This document shows, one piece after another, positions 33,120 through 42,704 of a DNA stretch of 64,000 bases. The notes below the pieces were generated by a model. That model worked only from the letters and a program-made list of their open reading frames with translations, ran no database searches and had not been told where the DNA came from. The DNA is from Peronospora farinosa. Lineage: Eukaryota > Oomycota > Peronosporomycetes > Peronosporales > Peronosporaceae. Location of the stretch: assembly GCA_947646735.1 (NCBI GenBank), contig CANTFK010000035.1:248001-312000 (forward strand), in the 5' to 3' direction. The position numbers and the translations under genes are program-made. The first letter of the stretch is position 1. Every line of letters starts with the position of its first letter.

Positions 33120-33383
33120 CTACAGCTTTTTGAATGTTCCGGTGGGCGTAACATGATACCTCAAAAGGTTCTTGCAAGCTTCAGAAATAGTATGTAAAAT
33201 GAGCTCCTCACCTGCTTTTACGTCGCTGTCTCGATGGAACAAGTCGGTGTCAGCACACATGAAGATGGCATCGCGGCAATCACGGCTGGATTGAAATTTG
33301 TTCATGTTGGCATATGCCCTCAACATAAAGTAAAACTTCTGCCTGGACTTGACGTCGACGATATCGTCGTTTTTTGTAGCCAT
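33120..33383 (-). CDS. Small single-exon ORF, conserved-looking, unassigned
   Basis: 87 residues from ATG 33383 (MATKNDDIVDVKSRQKFYF). The composition is protein-like and mostly helical, with Cys in CRDAIFMC and SEACKNLL. It is convergent with hydratase 2: the stop codons are 11 nt apart, so their 3' UTRs must overlap. An LYR-like or CHCH-like small mitochondrial protein came to mind but the signature residues are not convincing. It might be a chance ORF; compact placement between two real genes argues mildly for a gene. Confidence 0.45.
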   Translation of the reverse strand: MATKNDDIVDVKSRQKFYFMLRAYANMNKFQSSRDCRDAIFMCADTDLFHRDSDVKAGEELILHTISEACKNLLRYHVTPTGTFKKL

Positions 33384-33574
33384 TAAACGCCACGGACTTG
33401 ATAACGGTCGCACTGATATTGTACATTTGCAACTGTCCAGTGTCTTAAGCGTCTTAAGATCCACAACTGAAGATTACACAACACGTCATGAGTGTGCATG
33501 ACGTTGCAAAAGAATATGGCTACACTTTTGCCTGGCTATCAATCGACCGTTTTTTATATTTTGTTTGGAGGAAA

Positions 33575-34634
33575 ATGGTGCTATTCCAGACGCTTCGGAA
33601 GACGGCAAACCACGGGCTGCGCATGGCTTCTCGCAGCTCAATATTGTACTGTACGTGTTGCTAATACATCCGACGTAGATCCACCTTCTTTTCGCGTCTC
33701 ATTTCGTGCTCTGTCGACTGCATTCAGCCACGGAACGTGTGTTCCCCAACTTTTCGGTGTATGGCAGCGACTCGGTCTTCCAAGTGTCTCCCAATGCTCC
33801 ACAATACACGGATAGCGGTAGTTATTTGAAGACAAAGCGTATGGTGAGCAGCTGAGATAGTCTCTAGCATCTCAAGACTGTGAGGTTTGGTGAAAAGAGA
33901 GAAGATGATGCTAAATGATCTCTTGATCGCGTCAATAGGGTGCCATCATGCTGTCGTGGGCCAAGGCCACAAACTCAGGCTACAACTATCAGAACAAGAC
34001 TGTGAGCTGATGGTGAAGCTCTTGGATCAGTGTAGAGCTGTTGTAGCTGACTATGATGTTGTTGCTGCAGTTCTTCTCGCTGAGTCCGTCGGAGGTGGGA
34101 CTAGTGCTAGAGCTGCTGGACTCGCGTATCCCGGAGCTGTCATTCACGCATTCGCCCAACATGAATGCACCTGAAGAGGACAAGAACACCAAGTCACTGC
34201 AAATTGCACGCACGATGGGCTCTGATGGAAACCCTTCGATCTTGATCAAGGTCACCCATGAAAGTGAATCTGTTGCTACGCTCAACGTGGGTGAGGCTCG
34301 TGTTCTCCGGGTAAGAGAGCTATAGCCCGTGGTCTTGGTGACGGATGATGGTTCAACGTCCTAACTGTGTTGCCTCTGTAGGAGCTACTGACGTACTCTC
34401 TTCCTCGCTTGTTCGGCTTCCACTCGGTGCTAGAAGGACCTCTGTAAGTCTTTGCGCTCAGTGTATCCCACAATGGAGTGTAATACTAACATGCTTCTAT
34501 TGTAACTCAAAAGCAATGTCGATGGTGGAAGTAGTGGCGGATTCTCGCAGGAAAGTGGCAACAACTCATACTCATCAGGCTCCACTGGTGGATATCGCGG
34601 CAACACCAAGCCTGCTGGAGACTGGCCCTTCTAA
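33575..34634 (+). CDS. Whirly-family single-stranded DNA-binding protein, probably mitochondrial
   Basis: Whirly proteins bind ssDNA in plant organelles and nuclei and protect organelle genomes. Six exons: 33575-33650, 33728-33843, 33939-34001, 34071-34310, 34382-34443 and 34514-34634. All introns are GT-AG (70-95 nt), the frame closes, and the product is 225 residues. Residues 1-26 are Arg/Ser-rich without acids, like a mitochondrial presequence. The Whirly order follows: FSVYGSDSVFQVSPNAP, DSGSYLKTKR, GAIMLSWAKA with YNYQNK, FFSLSPSEVG, SILIKVTH and LLTYSLPRLFGFHSVLEG. The tail is Gly/Ser-rich and ends AGDWPF. The plant KGKAALT DNA-contact motif is not conserved (GSDSVFQ in its place). It shows no homology to its neighbours. 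The family call rests on motif order read by eye. Confidence 0.8.
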
Positions 34635-35245
34635 TACTGCTAGTCGGCAGAAGATTGACGGACGATGCTCGAAGATTGTTGATTCATATGGTTCCTTCTT
34701 GAGGACCAAACGATGTATGTCGCTTCGAGCTTTTTGCAAATGTATTGATCCGGCAAGTAACAAGCAGGTTTGCAGTATAAATTGAAGCTGTTGAAGCGCG
34801 TGAGGTTCTTGATCGCTTCTTCTGACGTATATAGCTAAACACGACGACAGCTAGCATTACTTTGGTAGCAGACGAACAAGATTAACCGAACCAAGTCCAA
34901 CCCAAAGAGCTTCTTCTCATGGTCAAGCCACGTTGTCGGCTGAGAGGACAAAGTGTTGGTTTTCTTTTATTTAGCTCGACGTTCCTAGCTCGGATAATGT
35001 ATCTCGTGTATGACCAGCGGAAGCCAAAGGCGTGTCAGAACTCATGGTCAAATAGTCAATTGAAAGAGTCACAGCAATCGAACGAGCTCCTAGCCTTCTC
35101 AAGAACGCGAGTCAACAACGAGAAGAGCTAGCGCTACAACGCGACATTTTCACTCTTATCCCCACTTGCATGCTCTCGCTATTTATTCAGTTGGCTGGTA
35201 GATAAGTTGCTATCGTGCGACTCGAGCTGCGCTGTGACTCTACAT
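34635..35245. other. Intergenic between convergent Whirly and TOM40 genes
   Basis: About 610 nt of 3' flanks. A 70-codon plus-strand ORF (34919-35131) has no recognised domain. Nothing else is seen. Confidence 0.45.
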
Positions 35246-36343
35246 CTAGAATGAAAGTTGTGCACCGTAGCCAAACTTGAAGTCGTCCTTGAGCGGAAAG
35301 CCTTCGGCCGACAGCGAGAGCACGAAGTTCGGCAGCACACGCGACTCAATGCTAGTCGCTACTCGAAAGGTCGAGTCCACGCTGGACACGAACCGTGTCT
35401 GACCTAGGTCCATCTCCACTCCGCAGGTTGTCTGCGCCTCACCTGACGAGTGATTGTACACAAGCTCCGACCCGTACCGAATCCGGTGACTCACCTTGCG
35501 AAGGTATGCTAGCTGCAAGGTGCCCATAGCACCAAACGTAGCCATTCCAACCCAGTCACGGTCGCTCCACTTGCCAGCATAGGCCGAAATGACTTTCCGA
35601 TGCTTGCCGTGGTAATAGGCCTCACCACCTAGGGCAATCTTCTGGGTGACACTCTGCAGGTAGCTAACGCCAAATAACGGGCCATTAGAGACCTTCATGT
35701 TCCACGTAAAGTCGTCTCCAACATAGTCAAAGTCAGCGAGTGCCTGGGACCCATCTTCTTCATTTTTAAGTTGCGACTTTACACGCATTTTCCACTTGTC
35801 CGAAAGCTTTTGATTCCATCGGGCGTCAAGGTAGCCGTCCGGTGTTATTTTACTCATAAGGAACGTAGATGGATCCATGGGATCTCCCATCACAACATTG
35901 GCACCAAATTGATAGAGACCACCAGGAATCATAGGCGTACCAAGAAGGAAGGAATGGGACGTCGAGCAACGAGCGCCAAGAATACGAGTAAAATCAAAGC
36001 GAAACCCATCAAAGGCATCGGGACTTACGGGTGGTTTCAATTCATTCGGAGCATTCTCATAAAGCCCTGGATTTGGTAATTTGATCCGTTCCTTTTCAAT
36101 GTCTTCAACCTGTTGCATAAACACAGGAAGATCTTCTTCCTACCAGTAAAAAAGGAATAAAATGTAGCCATGTCGTCATGACGGAAGGATAGAATGTAGC
36201 CATGTATTAGAATATCGTTTTTGAAATGATCAATAAAACACACAAAAGAGCTGCAATTGTTTACGTACCGACGACACGCTTGTAGCCAAGACAGGATAGT
36301 CTTTATTAGTACAATCCTTTGCTTTACTTGGTGCACTCCCCAT
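35246..36343 (-). CDS. TOM40: TOM40, mitochondrial outer-membrane import channel
   Basis: Beta-barrel pore of the TOM complex through which nearly all nuclear-encoded mitochondrial proteins enter. Exons are 36343-36269 and 36139-35246 on the minus strand, 322 residues. The N-terminal exon (MGSAPSKAKDC) is a short cytosolic/IMS arm. The second exon carries PNPGLYENAPNELK, the segment preceding the barrel in TOM40 proteins, then SPDAFDGFRFDFTR and the porin_3 barrel of alternating hydrophobic strands. It ends DFKFGYGAQLSF, with a final aromatic as in beta-signal strands (polar-x-Gly-x-x-hydrophobic-x-hydrophobic). VDAC is less likely because of the N-terminal region. It is divergent from the methyltransferase gene. 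Confidence 0.9.
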
Positions 36344-36497
36344 GATTAATAGACACAAAATAAAGGAAGGGGAGGGACAGACGACCGTGTCTTGCTTGGT
36401 AGCGTTTTTGACTGGAGATTGAACGGCTCAAAAAGACGAGACATTATATCCAATCAAAATTGATTATTTTTCGTACATATGAAGAATAAGTTGACAC
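36344..36497. promoter_or_regulatory. Compact divergent promoter (TOM40 / TPR-methyltransferase)
   Basis: 154 nt between opposed start codons. The promoter role is inferred from layout; no defined element was recognised. Confidence 0.4.
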
Positions 36498-38655
36498 ATG
36501 ACAGTTACACTAAGTACGTCAGCATGTATCATTCCAATGTATCTGCTCGTGTACTTGACAAGTGTCTGGGTCCAGCCTTTAAACGAGACGCTACTGCCAA
36601 AATTACGCACTGTTGTGGATGAAATCAATGCAGAATTCCATCACGAGAAAAAGCTGATTGAATTGATACAAATTCATCGAAGTAGCGACGGAGACAGGAC
36701 CAGCGACGTCAAAATACAGCGACTTGAACCATTGTATGTGGCTGGAATTGGATTAAAGTAGCTCTGAAGGTCTTCTTAATCGCTAAGAGTGATATTATCA
36801 ATCTCTTTTGCTTGTGTTGTTGGTCTTAGAATGTTCCGGTTGCTGTGTAAACAATTTCAAGTGATGGATGTGCCGGCGTGTGTTTTGTTGGACGCTAAAG
36901 GACAAGCACTGATGAAAGAATCGCTGCAATGTCTGGAGGTGACAATGAGTTTTTGTAGCTGACACAAAAAGATTGGTTAATATTGTTTTGTTGACGTGTA
37001 GGATCAACGTGAGGATGATACAGCATTGACGTCTTTAGCTGACTTGAAATTGTCGTGTTAGTGGCAGTTTTGAGGTTAACTTTTAGAGGGAGAGTGTTAT
37101 TGTTGCGTTATTGACTTGTACAAGTGCTACTGGGTCTTGATTTTTAGGGAAAGTGTTTGAAGAGATCTTGAAGGAAAAGAGTGTCTCGACTGGTGCTTGG
37201 AACACTCTGTATCCGTTGTGGCAAGCTAATGTGACTGCAGTACGATCCACCATTTCAAAAGTGCTCGAGGTTAATGATATCGCTCTTGTCAAAATGCGAC
37301 AAGAAGCTTTGGAGCTGTTTGAAACGGGAGACTTCCTATCAGCAGCGTCAAGATTCGTGAACGTTTTAATGCGCTGTCCAACATGCACAAAGTCCAGCTT
37401 TAACCTCGCCGTGATTCTTCATACGATTGGTACGTGGAAGGGATCTAAGGATATCTAGCCTTATTTGTGCGGGCGGACCCGTAGCTGATGGCGGTCTATA
37501 TGCTACGCTCTAGGTGAAACATATTTTGCTGTGGCTCACATGTTGCGCGTCGTGGCCATCGACGACAGTGACTCCGTAGCGCACACAGTTCTTCGGTATG
37601 TGGCGTGTTCATGTCAGTTTTTCATGCGTAACCAAGTCACTAAGTTCTTCGTCTTGCAATGATCCTAACAGATCCGTTTACTATCCGAAAGAACCCGACC
37701 TCGTAGTTGCTGGCTATCAATTAATCATCTCAGCGAATCGCGATAGCCATGTCCGAGCAGCCCATTCGCTTGCAACACTGGAGGGAGCCACGACTAGTAG
37801 GACTGCTGCCCCTGCCTATGTTGCAGAGGTCTTCGATGAGCTTGCAGATTGTTTTGAGGAGAAACTTGTGGCACATCTGGAATACCGTGTACCTTGGCAA
37901 CTTGTCGAGGCTTTGCAGATCCTATCGCCACCCGGATTTATCTCCCAAGACTCGACTACCGATCCCACATGGGTTGTGGCGGATGTCGGTTGTGGCACCG
38001 GCCTTTGTGGTCGCCTCCTTCGTCCACATGTGAAACATATCATTGGGGTGAGTAGCTTGTTGTTTCGATTGTCTAACTTCTTGTCAAGCGATTGAGTTCA
38101 CCTTTCAGTTGGTCTGTTTGTGAAGGTGGACATTTCGCCGTTGATGATCGAGAAGACACGTGCAAAGGGCAGTTACGACGAGCTTCATAGTACGTATTGA
38201 AATGATAGTTTATTCATCCTTAGCCTGTGTGCTCGTTGGTAAGACGACGTTGTATTGATTTTGTTGCAGCCATTGATATCGTACCATTCCTGGAGTCTTG
38301 CGCTAATGAATCGCTGGATCTAGTCATCTCCGCGGACGTATGGATTTACGTGGGGGCGTTGGAGCAAGTATTTGAGCTGAGCAAACGCAAGCTTCGTGTC
38401 TCCACGGGCTGGATGGTCTTTTCGATCGAATTATTAACTCCCAGAGCCACCAAGAGCTCGACTGGATTTCGGTTGGCTCCATCTGGCCGGTTCCAACACT
38501 CGCACGATTACATTGCGTCTCTCGCAACTCGGTCTGGTTTCACCATTGTTCTACAGGAAGATATTAATGTGCGCAAGGAGAGTGCTGAGCCCATTCCAGG
38601 TCGTATCTATATCCTTCAACGAGCTGTGGCGCCACAGACTGAGCGACCGAGTTAA
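36498..38655 (+). CDS. TPR-containing SAM-dependent methyltransferase with signal-peptide-like N-terminus
   Basis: Eight exons: 36498-36733, 36830-36938, 37002-37056, 37148-37429, 37514-37595, 37672-38047, 38126-38189 and 38270-38655. The total of 1590 nt closes in frame; 529 residues. Residues 1-25 (CIIPMYLLVYLTSVWV core) look like a signal peptide or anchor. The middle has TPR-like helices (RQEALELFETGDFLSAASRF, SFNLAVILHTIGETYFAVA). The C-terminal class I methyltransferase has motif I VADVGCGTGLCG, VDISPLMIEKTRAKG, SLDLVISADVWIYVG and a GFRLAPSGRFQHSHDYI stretch. This layout matches the loosely characterised group of TPR-containing predicted methyltransferases; the substrate is unknown. 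It ends 20 nt from the convergent SnoaL-like gene. Confidence 0.85.
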
Positions 38656-38675
38656 TAGTTCAAGACGATAATCCA

Positions 38676-39911
38676 TCATTGATTACCTTTACAATGTGAA
38701 GTGGTTGTAGTTGCAGATGCACTGAGCACGACACTATTAGCCTCTTCGGGTTGTACACCCATCAGTTTTAGCAACGTCTCGCCATAGTTCCATGAGAGTA
38801 CAATCTGCTGAATTCGGTCGCCCTTGAATATGAATAAAGACTTGCCACTGATACAGACCTTCTTGTGGCGAGGTTCGATGCCAAAAATCGGGAAGACCTG
38901 CGTACCACTAAAAGTCCACGTGGCTTTCATCTGCTCCATGCTGTCTTCATCACGCTGAATGATGTAATCCTCCATCATTCCGTCAGGGAACGCGTCCAGC
39001 AACAGCCCCCAATGTGACAAGACAGCTTCCACGCCATGCAGACTTTCCGAGTAATCAGGACTGATTAAAGTAACGTCGTCGTCGTACACAGTGTCCGCAA
39101 TCTCTTCCAAATCTTCTATACCTCCAGTGTTCCAAGCTTCCAAAATACCATGGAGAATGTCATATCTTCGTCGATAGATTTTTTCCATCTGTTCATTGGC
39201 TTTCATCTCGTTCTTCACGGAAACAAGCTTCTCCTGTCTCTTGATCTTCTTTCCCATCACATTGTATGCTTCATCTCGAACTCTATCAATCTCCGCCGTC
39301 TTCCGTTTACGATGACAACGGACAGTCAATCCCATTGTCGTCGTTGGCAGCATCGGGACCTTCTCCTGTAGCTCCATCTGTGGCTCTACTTCATCATCCA
39401 AAAGACTCGACACTTCTCCACTCGATTGTACGTCAAATCCTGCTGCACGCAGCATTTTCAAGTCTTGTTCTTTCTCGTAAAGAAATTCTTGAGTAGCAGC
39501 AAAAAGGGGTGAACTTGACGTGATATTCACGTCTCCAAATGGCTCCAGAAAGTCGTCAGCTGTAGCAAGCAAGAACTGATCCAGATCTACTCCATCCATG
39601 CTTGTATCAATGCCCAAGAGACCTGAAACAGTGCTAATATCATCAAGCATCTCTTCCCATTCATGCCATTCACAGCTTGGACTGCGACGCATGGAAGAAG
39701 TCAGGAAAGAACTACTTGATGCTGCAGTGTCAGAGGCTGTAGACGAGGCAGGTGTTGAGGTCGAAGTCCTTTTAAAGGAATACACCGGTGACGAAGCATG
39801 CATAATTTCTAAATGTACGTGACGTTTCCAAGGCAAATTTAGAAATGAGCTTGTAAGGAGTGACGGACAAGTGACTGACTTCAACATTTTACACTGACAA
39901 CGGCGTGTCAT
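38676..39911 (-). CDS. SnoaL/NTF2-like domain protein with upstream basic region
   Basis: 411 residues, single exon, from ATG 39911; an internal ATG at residue 37 is a possible alternative start. The N-terminal ~100 residues are Ser/Thr-rich, followed by acidic, DISTVSGLLGIDTSMDG-type sequence. Residues ~200-255 are strongly basic and helical (CHRKRKTAEIDRVRDEAY, KKIKRQEKLVSVKNEMK), reminiscent of a degenerate bZIP basic region without a clear leucine zipper. Residues ~265-390 form a SnoaL/NTF2-like fold (LEEIADTVYDDDVTLISPDY, GVEAVLSHWGLLLDAFPDG, FSGTQVFPIFGIEPRHKKV). DNA binding and function are unknown. Convergent with the methyltransferase gene. Confidence 0.7.
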   Translation of the reverse strand: MTRRCQCKMLKSVTCPSLLTSSFLNLPWKRHVHLEIMHASSPVYSFKRTSTSTPASSTASDTAASSSSFLTSSMRRSPSCEWHEWEEMLDDISTVSGLLGIDTSMDGVDLDQFLLATADDFLEPFGDVNITSSSPLFAATQEFLYEKEQDLKMLRAAGFDVQSSGEVSSLLDDEVEPQMELQEKVPMLPTTTMGLTVRCHRKRKTAEIDRVRDEAYNVMGKKIKRQEKLVSVKNEMKANEQMEKIYRRRYDILHGILEAWNTGGIEDLEEIADTVYDDDVTLISPDYSESLHGVEAVLSHWGLLLDAFPDGMMEDYIIQRDEDSMEQMKATWTFSGTQVFPIFGIEPRHKKVCISGKSLFIFKGDRIQQIVLSWNYGETLLKLMGVQPEEANSVVLSASATTTTSHCKGNQ

Positions 39912-40419
39912 GATAATCCCGTCGTGTCATTTTTATGCACGTTTTCTCATTGACAGATGGTCGAAAGCATATGTATCGGATGGTCAGGGGCCTTGCGGCT
40001 GGCAATGACGTTTAAAGCAACGTCCGTGATAGAAACACATTGTTGCCCGTACGACAAGGTTAGGGGTGGGCTCATGACTTGACGGACGGGCGTCATGATG
40101 GCTACAGACCATATCGTGATAAGCAGCTAGACATGTGGTATACGGTATACTTGTGCGCAATGTTTATGTCGCAAAAAAGACATGTTTTTTTCCGTACTTT
40201 GTCGGTGCCCTACACACTGTCATGCTGAGTTTACGAAACAATTTGTAGTATACACCGTGCCTACACGGTGTGGTATACACCGGTCTGTGTATTCATTTTG
40301 TGTCATATAGTCAGACAGTCATCTGATTCCATCAAACCTTCAACACTTTATATATCTATCAAACCACAGCCCATTCCATTCCCTCGTAAAAATATACAAA
40401 AAGCTCTAAAAAAGAATCG
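39912..40419. promoter_or_regulatory. Divergent upstream region with palindromic GTATAC/CACCGTG elements
   Basis: 508 nt between the SnoaL-like and SEL1L start codons. It contains GTATACGGTATAC near 40139, then TAGTATACACCGTGCCTACA and its mirror CACGGTGTGGTATACACCGG near 40247-40281; the core ACACCGTG-CCTA-CACGGTGT is a perfect inverted repeat. TCATTTT near 40293 resembles the oomycete initiator pyrimidine-CA-type motif. Binding function is inferred. Confidence 0.5.
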
Positions 40420-42567
40420 ATGGTTCACGTCCATCGTTACTGTCTCGTGTTGTTCTTCGCCGTAACAATTGTCGTCTCTACCGCAACACGACAGACAAAG
40501 AAACAGGAGACTTGGGAGGTGGAATCAGATGGTTCCGTCTCTAAAAAACCGTCACTTTCGTCCACCGACGACTTTTTAACGGACGAAAAACAATACGACC
40601 ACCGAAAAAGTATCCATTATGAAGACGACTGGGAAGTAGCACACAACGTCTCGTCACTCTCCTTCTTAACAGCATCTGAAGCTTTTCTGACGCTAGAAAC
40701 TCGCCTTGTACACGAGGGATATACTGCTGATATCGTGGCAGAACTGTCGACAATGGTAAAGTCTTATCTAGACACGGAGAATCCCGTGACAACGGATGAT
40801 TGGGCCTTTGCAGTGACAAAGTTGTCGTACAAGCAGCTTTTTGAACCAAATGTCAAGTCGTCAAAGGAACAGCCTTTTATTGATGCTGTGAATAATCTGC
40901 ATGTTGCAGCAACGACAGGTGTTCAATCAGCACTTGGTGTTTTGGCTGTATTTGATCTCATTGGTATTCCTGAACCTGAAGAGATGGAGGACAGGAATCG
41001 ACTTCGATTGTCGAGGCAAGAGAAACACGCTCGTGCGGACAAGAAACTGGTGGAATTGTCGGAGGTTCACGACTTTATGGCTACTTTAGCTGTCGCGTAC
41101 GGAACTCTATCGGGGAGAATCCCAGTGGTAATGAAAAACGTTGAGACGGGGGCACGTACTGACCCGGACGCGGTTTGTGAAGCGGCGTTGTCCCTCTTTT
41201 ACAAATGTGCAGAAGAAAATTTACGTGTCATTGGTGATGAAGGTGGCGAGCGACCTGTGGAAGTTGTACGTCTTTCGGATGAACTATTATACCCTACAGG
41301 AGGTGATAGTTTTCACGAATACGGTGATGGAGGAGTCGATTGGCTTCACGACGAGAACAATGCACTTCAGGAGCTCGAGAATTACCTCACCATTGCCAAT
41401 AATCCCCTGGACGAGCTGTATCCACAAGCAATGCATCGTCTTGGTGAAATTTATTTTTTTGGTAACCCTGCGGCTCACATAGCGGTAGATCGTGGACTTG
41501 CAGCGCAATACTTTCGCCAAGCAGCGGACGCCGGTGATGCTATGGGCCAGGCCAACTATGGCATGCTTCTCGCTAACGGTATCGGCGTGAACCGCGACGT
41601 AGCACAAGCTCTTGTGTATTTCAACCGCTCAGCTCAGCAAAACGAAGCGTTTGCGTTTCACGGTCTTGGTGAATTGTATTTTACTGGAAATGAAGTGCCT
41701 CAAAACGTGACAAGAGCACTCGAGTATTTTGAAAAGGCTATTGCATTTGGCTACACTGAATCGCATTCGTTTCTAGGGTCCGTGTATCTTCATGGTGATG
41801 AAGGTGTACCAGTTGATTACAAAGCAGCCTTCTCGCATTTTCAAGCGGCTATTGAAGGTGCAGGCGGCCAGTCGAGTCAGGCTTTATTCGATTGGGGTGT
41901 AGTGCACTATCAAGGCATTAACACACCACGGTCTTGTCAAACTGCCATGCCACTATTTCGATCGGTAGCTCTGCATCCCGATTTGCTTTCGGGGCTTCCG
42001 TTTTCGCTGGTTAAAGCGTATGAATGCTACAAGAAAGGCGATTATTTGCGTGCATACTTGCACTACCGACTAGTTGCAGAGCTAGGGGATGAAGACGCAC
42101 AATGCAATGCTGCTTTTCTACTAGAGCATCATGGCGATAGCATCCTTAAGTGGCAGTGGCTGGGACTTGCAAAGTCAACTACGGACGCAAACAACTTGGC
42201 GTTGCGTGAAGCCTTCACGTTGTATTCGCGAGCGGCGGCTTTGAACGACTCTGAAGCTGTTCGAAAAACTGGTGCGTGCTACCATGAACCTTGGGTTGGT
42301 GTGTGCCCGAGCAATCACACACGTGCACTAGAGCGCTATGAATTCGCAGCTCAACTAGGTGACGTACACGCTGGTTTCAATTGCGGTTTGATGTATCTGA
42401 CAGGTGACGGCGTTCCGCGAGATCTCGCCGCTGCTCGAAGATACTATGCAGAGTGCAGTAAAGCTGTGTTCCCTGCAAACGTGCCATGCGCACTTGCGCT
42501 TGTGGGGATAGATATCATGCAGGCTGTTGGAGCGGTTGTGCAGAAGATTTGGGTGGATGGTCTTTGA
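40420..42567 (+). CDS. SEL1L/HRD3-like ERAD adaptor with Sel1 repeats
   Basis: Lumenal scaffold of the HRD1 ubiquitin ligase that recruits misfolded glycoproteins for ER-associated degradation. 715 residues, single exon. The start ATG 40420 opens a signal peptide (CLVLFFAVTIVVSTATR). Sel1-like repeats run from about residue 330 to 690: e.g. AMHRLGEIYFFGN, QYFRQAADAGDAMGQANYGM, GLGELYFTGNEVPQN, YTESHSFLGSVYLHGD, HYRLVAELGDEDAQCNAAFL and GFNCGLMYLTGDGVPRD. Several N-x-S/T sites are present. No C-terminal TM segment is visible before the stop, unlike yeast Hrd3; a missed 3' exon or a soluble form are both possible. A generic Sel1-repeat protein is the alternative. Confidence 0.82.
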   Translation: MVHVHRYCLVLFFAVTIVVSTATRQTKKQETWEVESDGSVSKKPSLSSTDDFLTDEKQYDHRKSIHYEDDWEVAHNVSSLSFLTASEAFLTLETRLVHEGYTADIVAELSTMVKSYLDTENPVTTDDWAFAVTKLSYKQLFEPNVKSSKEQPFIDAVNNLHVAATTGVQSALGVLAVFDLIGIPEPEEMEDRNRLRLSRQEKHARADKKLVELSEVHDFMATLAVAYGTLSGRIPVVMKNVETGARTDPDAVCEAALSLFYKCAEENLRVIGDEGGERPVEVVRLSDELLYPTGGDSFHEYGDGGVDWLHDENNALQELENYLTIANNPLDELYPQAMHRLGEIYFFGNPAAHIAVDRGLAAQYFRQAADAGDAMGQANYGMLLANGIGVNRDVAQALVYFNRSAQQNEAFAFHGLGELYFTGNEVPQNVTRALEYFEKAIAFGYTESHSFLGSVYLHGDEGVPVDYKAAFSHFQAAIEGAGGQSSQALFDWGVVHYQGINTPRSCQTAMPLFRSVALHPDLLSGLPFSLVKAYECYKKGDYLRAYLHYRLVAELGDEDAQCNAAFLLEHHGDSILKWQWLGLAKSTTDANNLALREAFTLYSRAAALNDSEAVRKTGACYHEPWVGVCPSNHTRALERYEFAAQLGDVHAGFNCGLMYLTGDGVPRDLAAARRYYAECSKAVFPANVPCALALVGIDIMQAVGAVVQKIWVDGL

Positions 42568-42704
42568 CAGAACAAATGGTAAGTTATTGGCAAGCAGTAA
42601 ACGCCAAGTGTAGGGCGGGCACTTCTGTCTATTCAACTCGTCTCCGTTCTTTATGCGGCAGGAATCGAGCATCAACGTAATAAACGAAGTTCTGGTTCTT
42701 TGAT

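Noticed and set aside
34345..34785. 146-codon plus-strand ORF as a separate gene
   Set aside because: It crosses two Whirly introns in the wrong frame; the spliced Whirly frame explains the same bases better.
42486..42680. C-terminal extension of SEL1L in another frame
   Set aside because: It would need a frameshift or an intron for which no good donor/acceptor pair was found; the stop at 42567 was kept.
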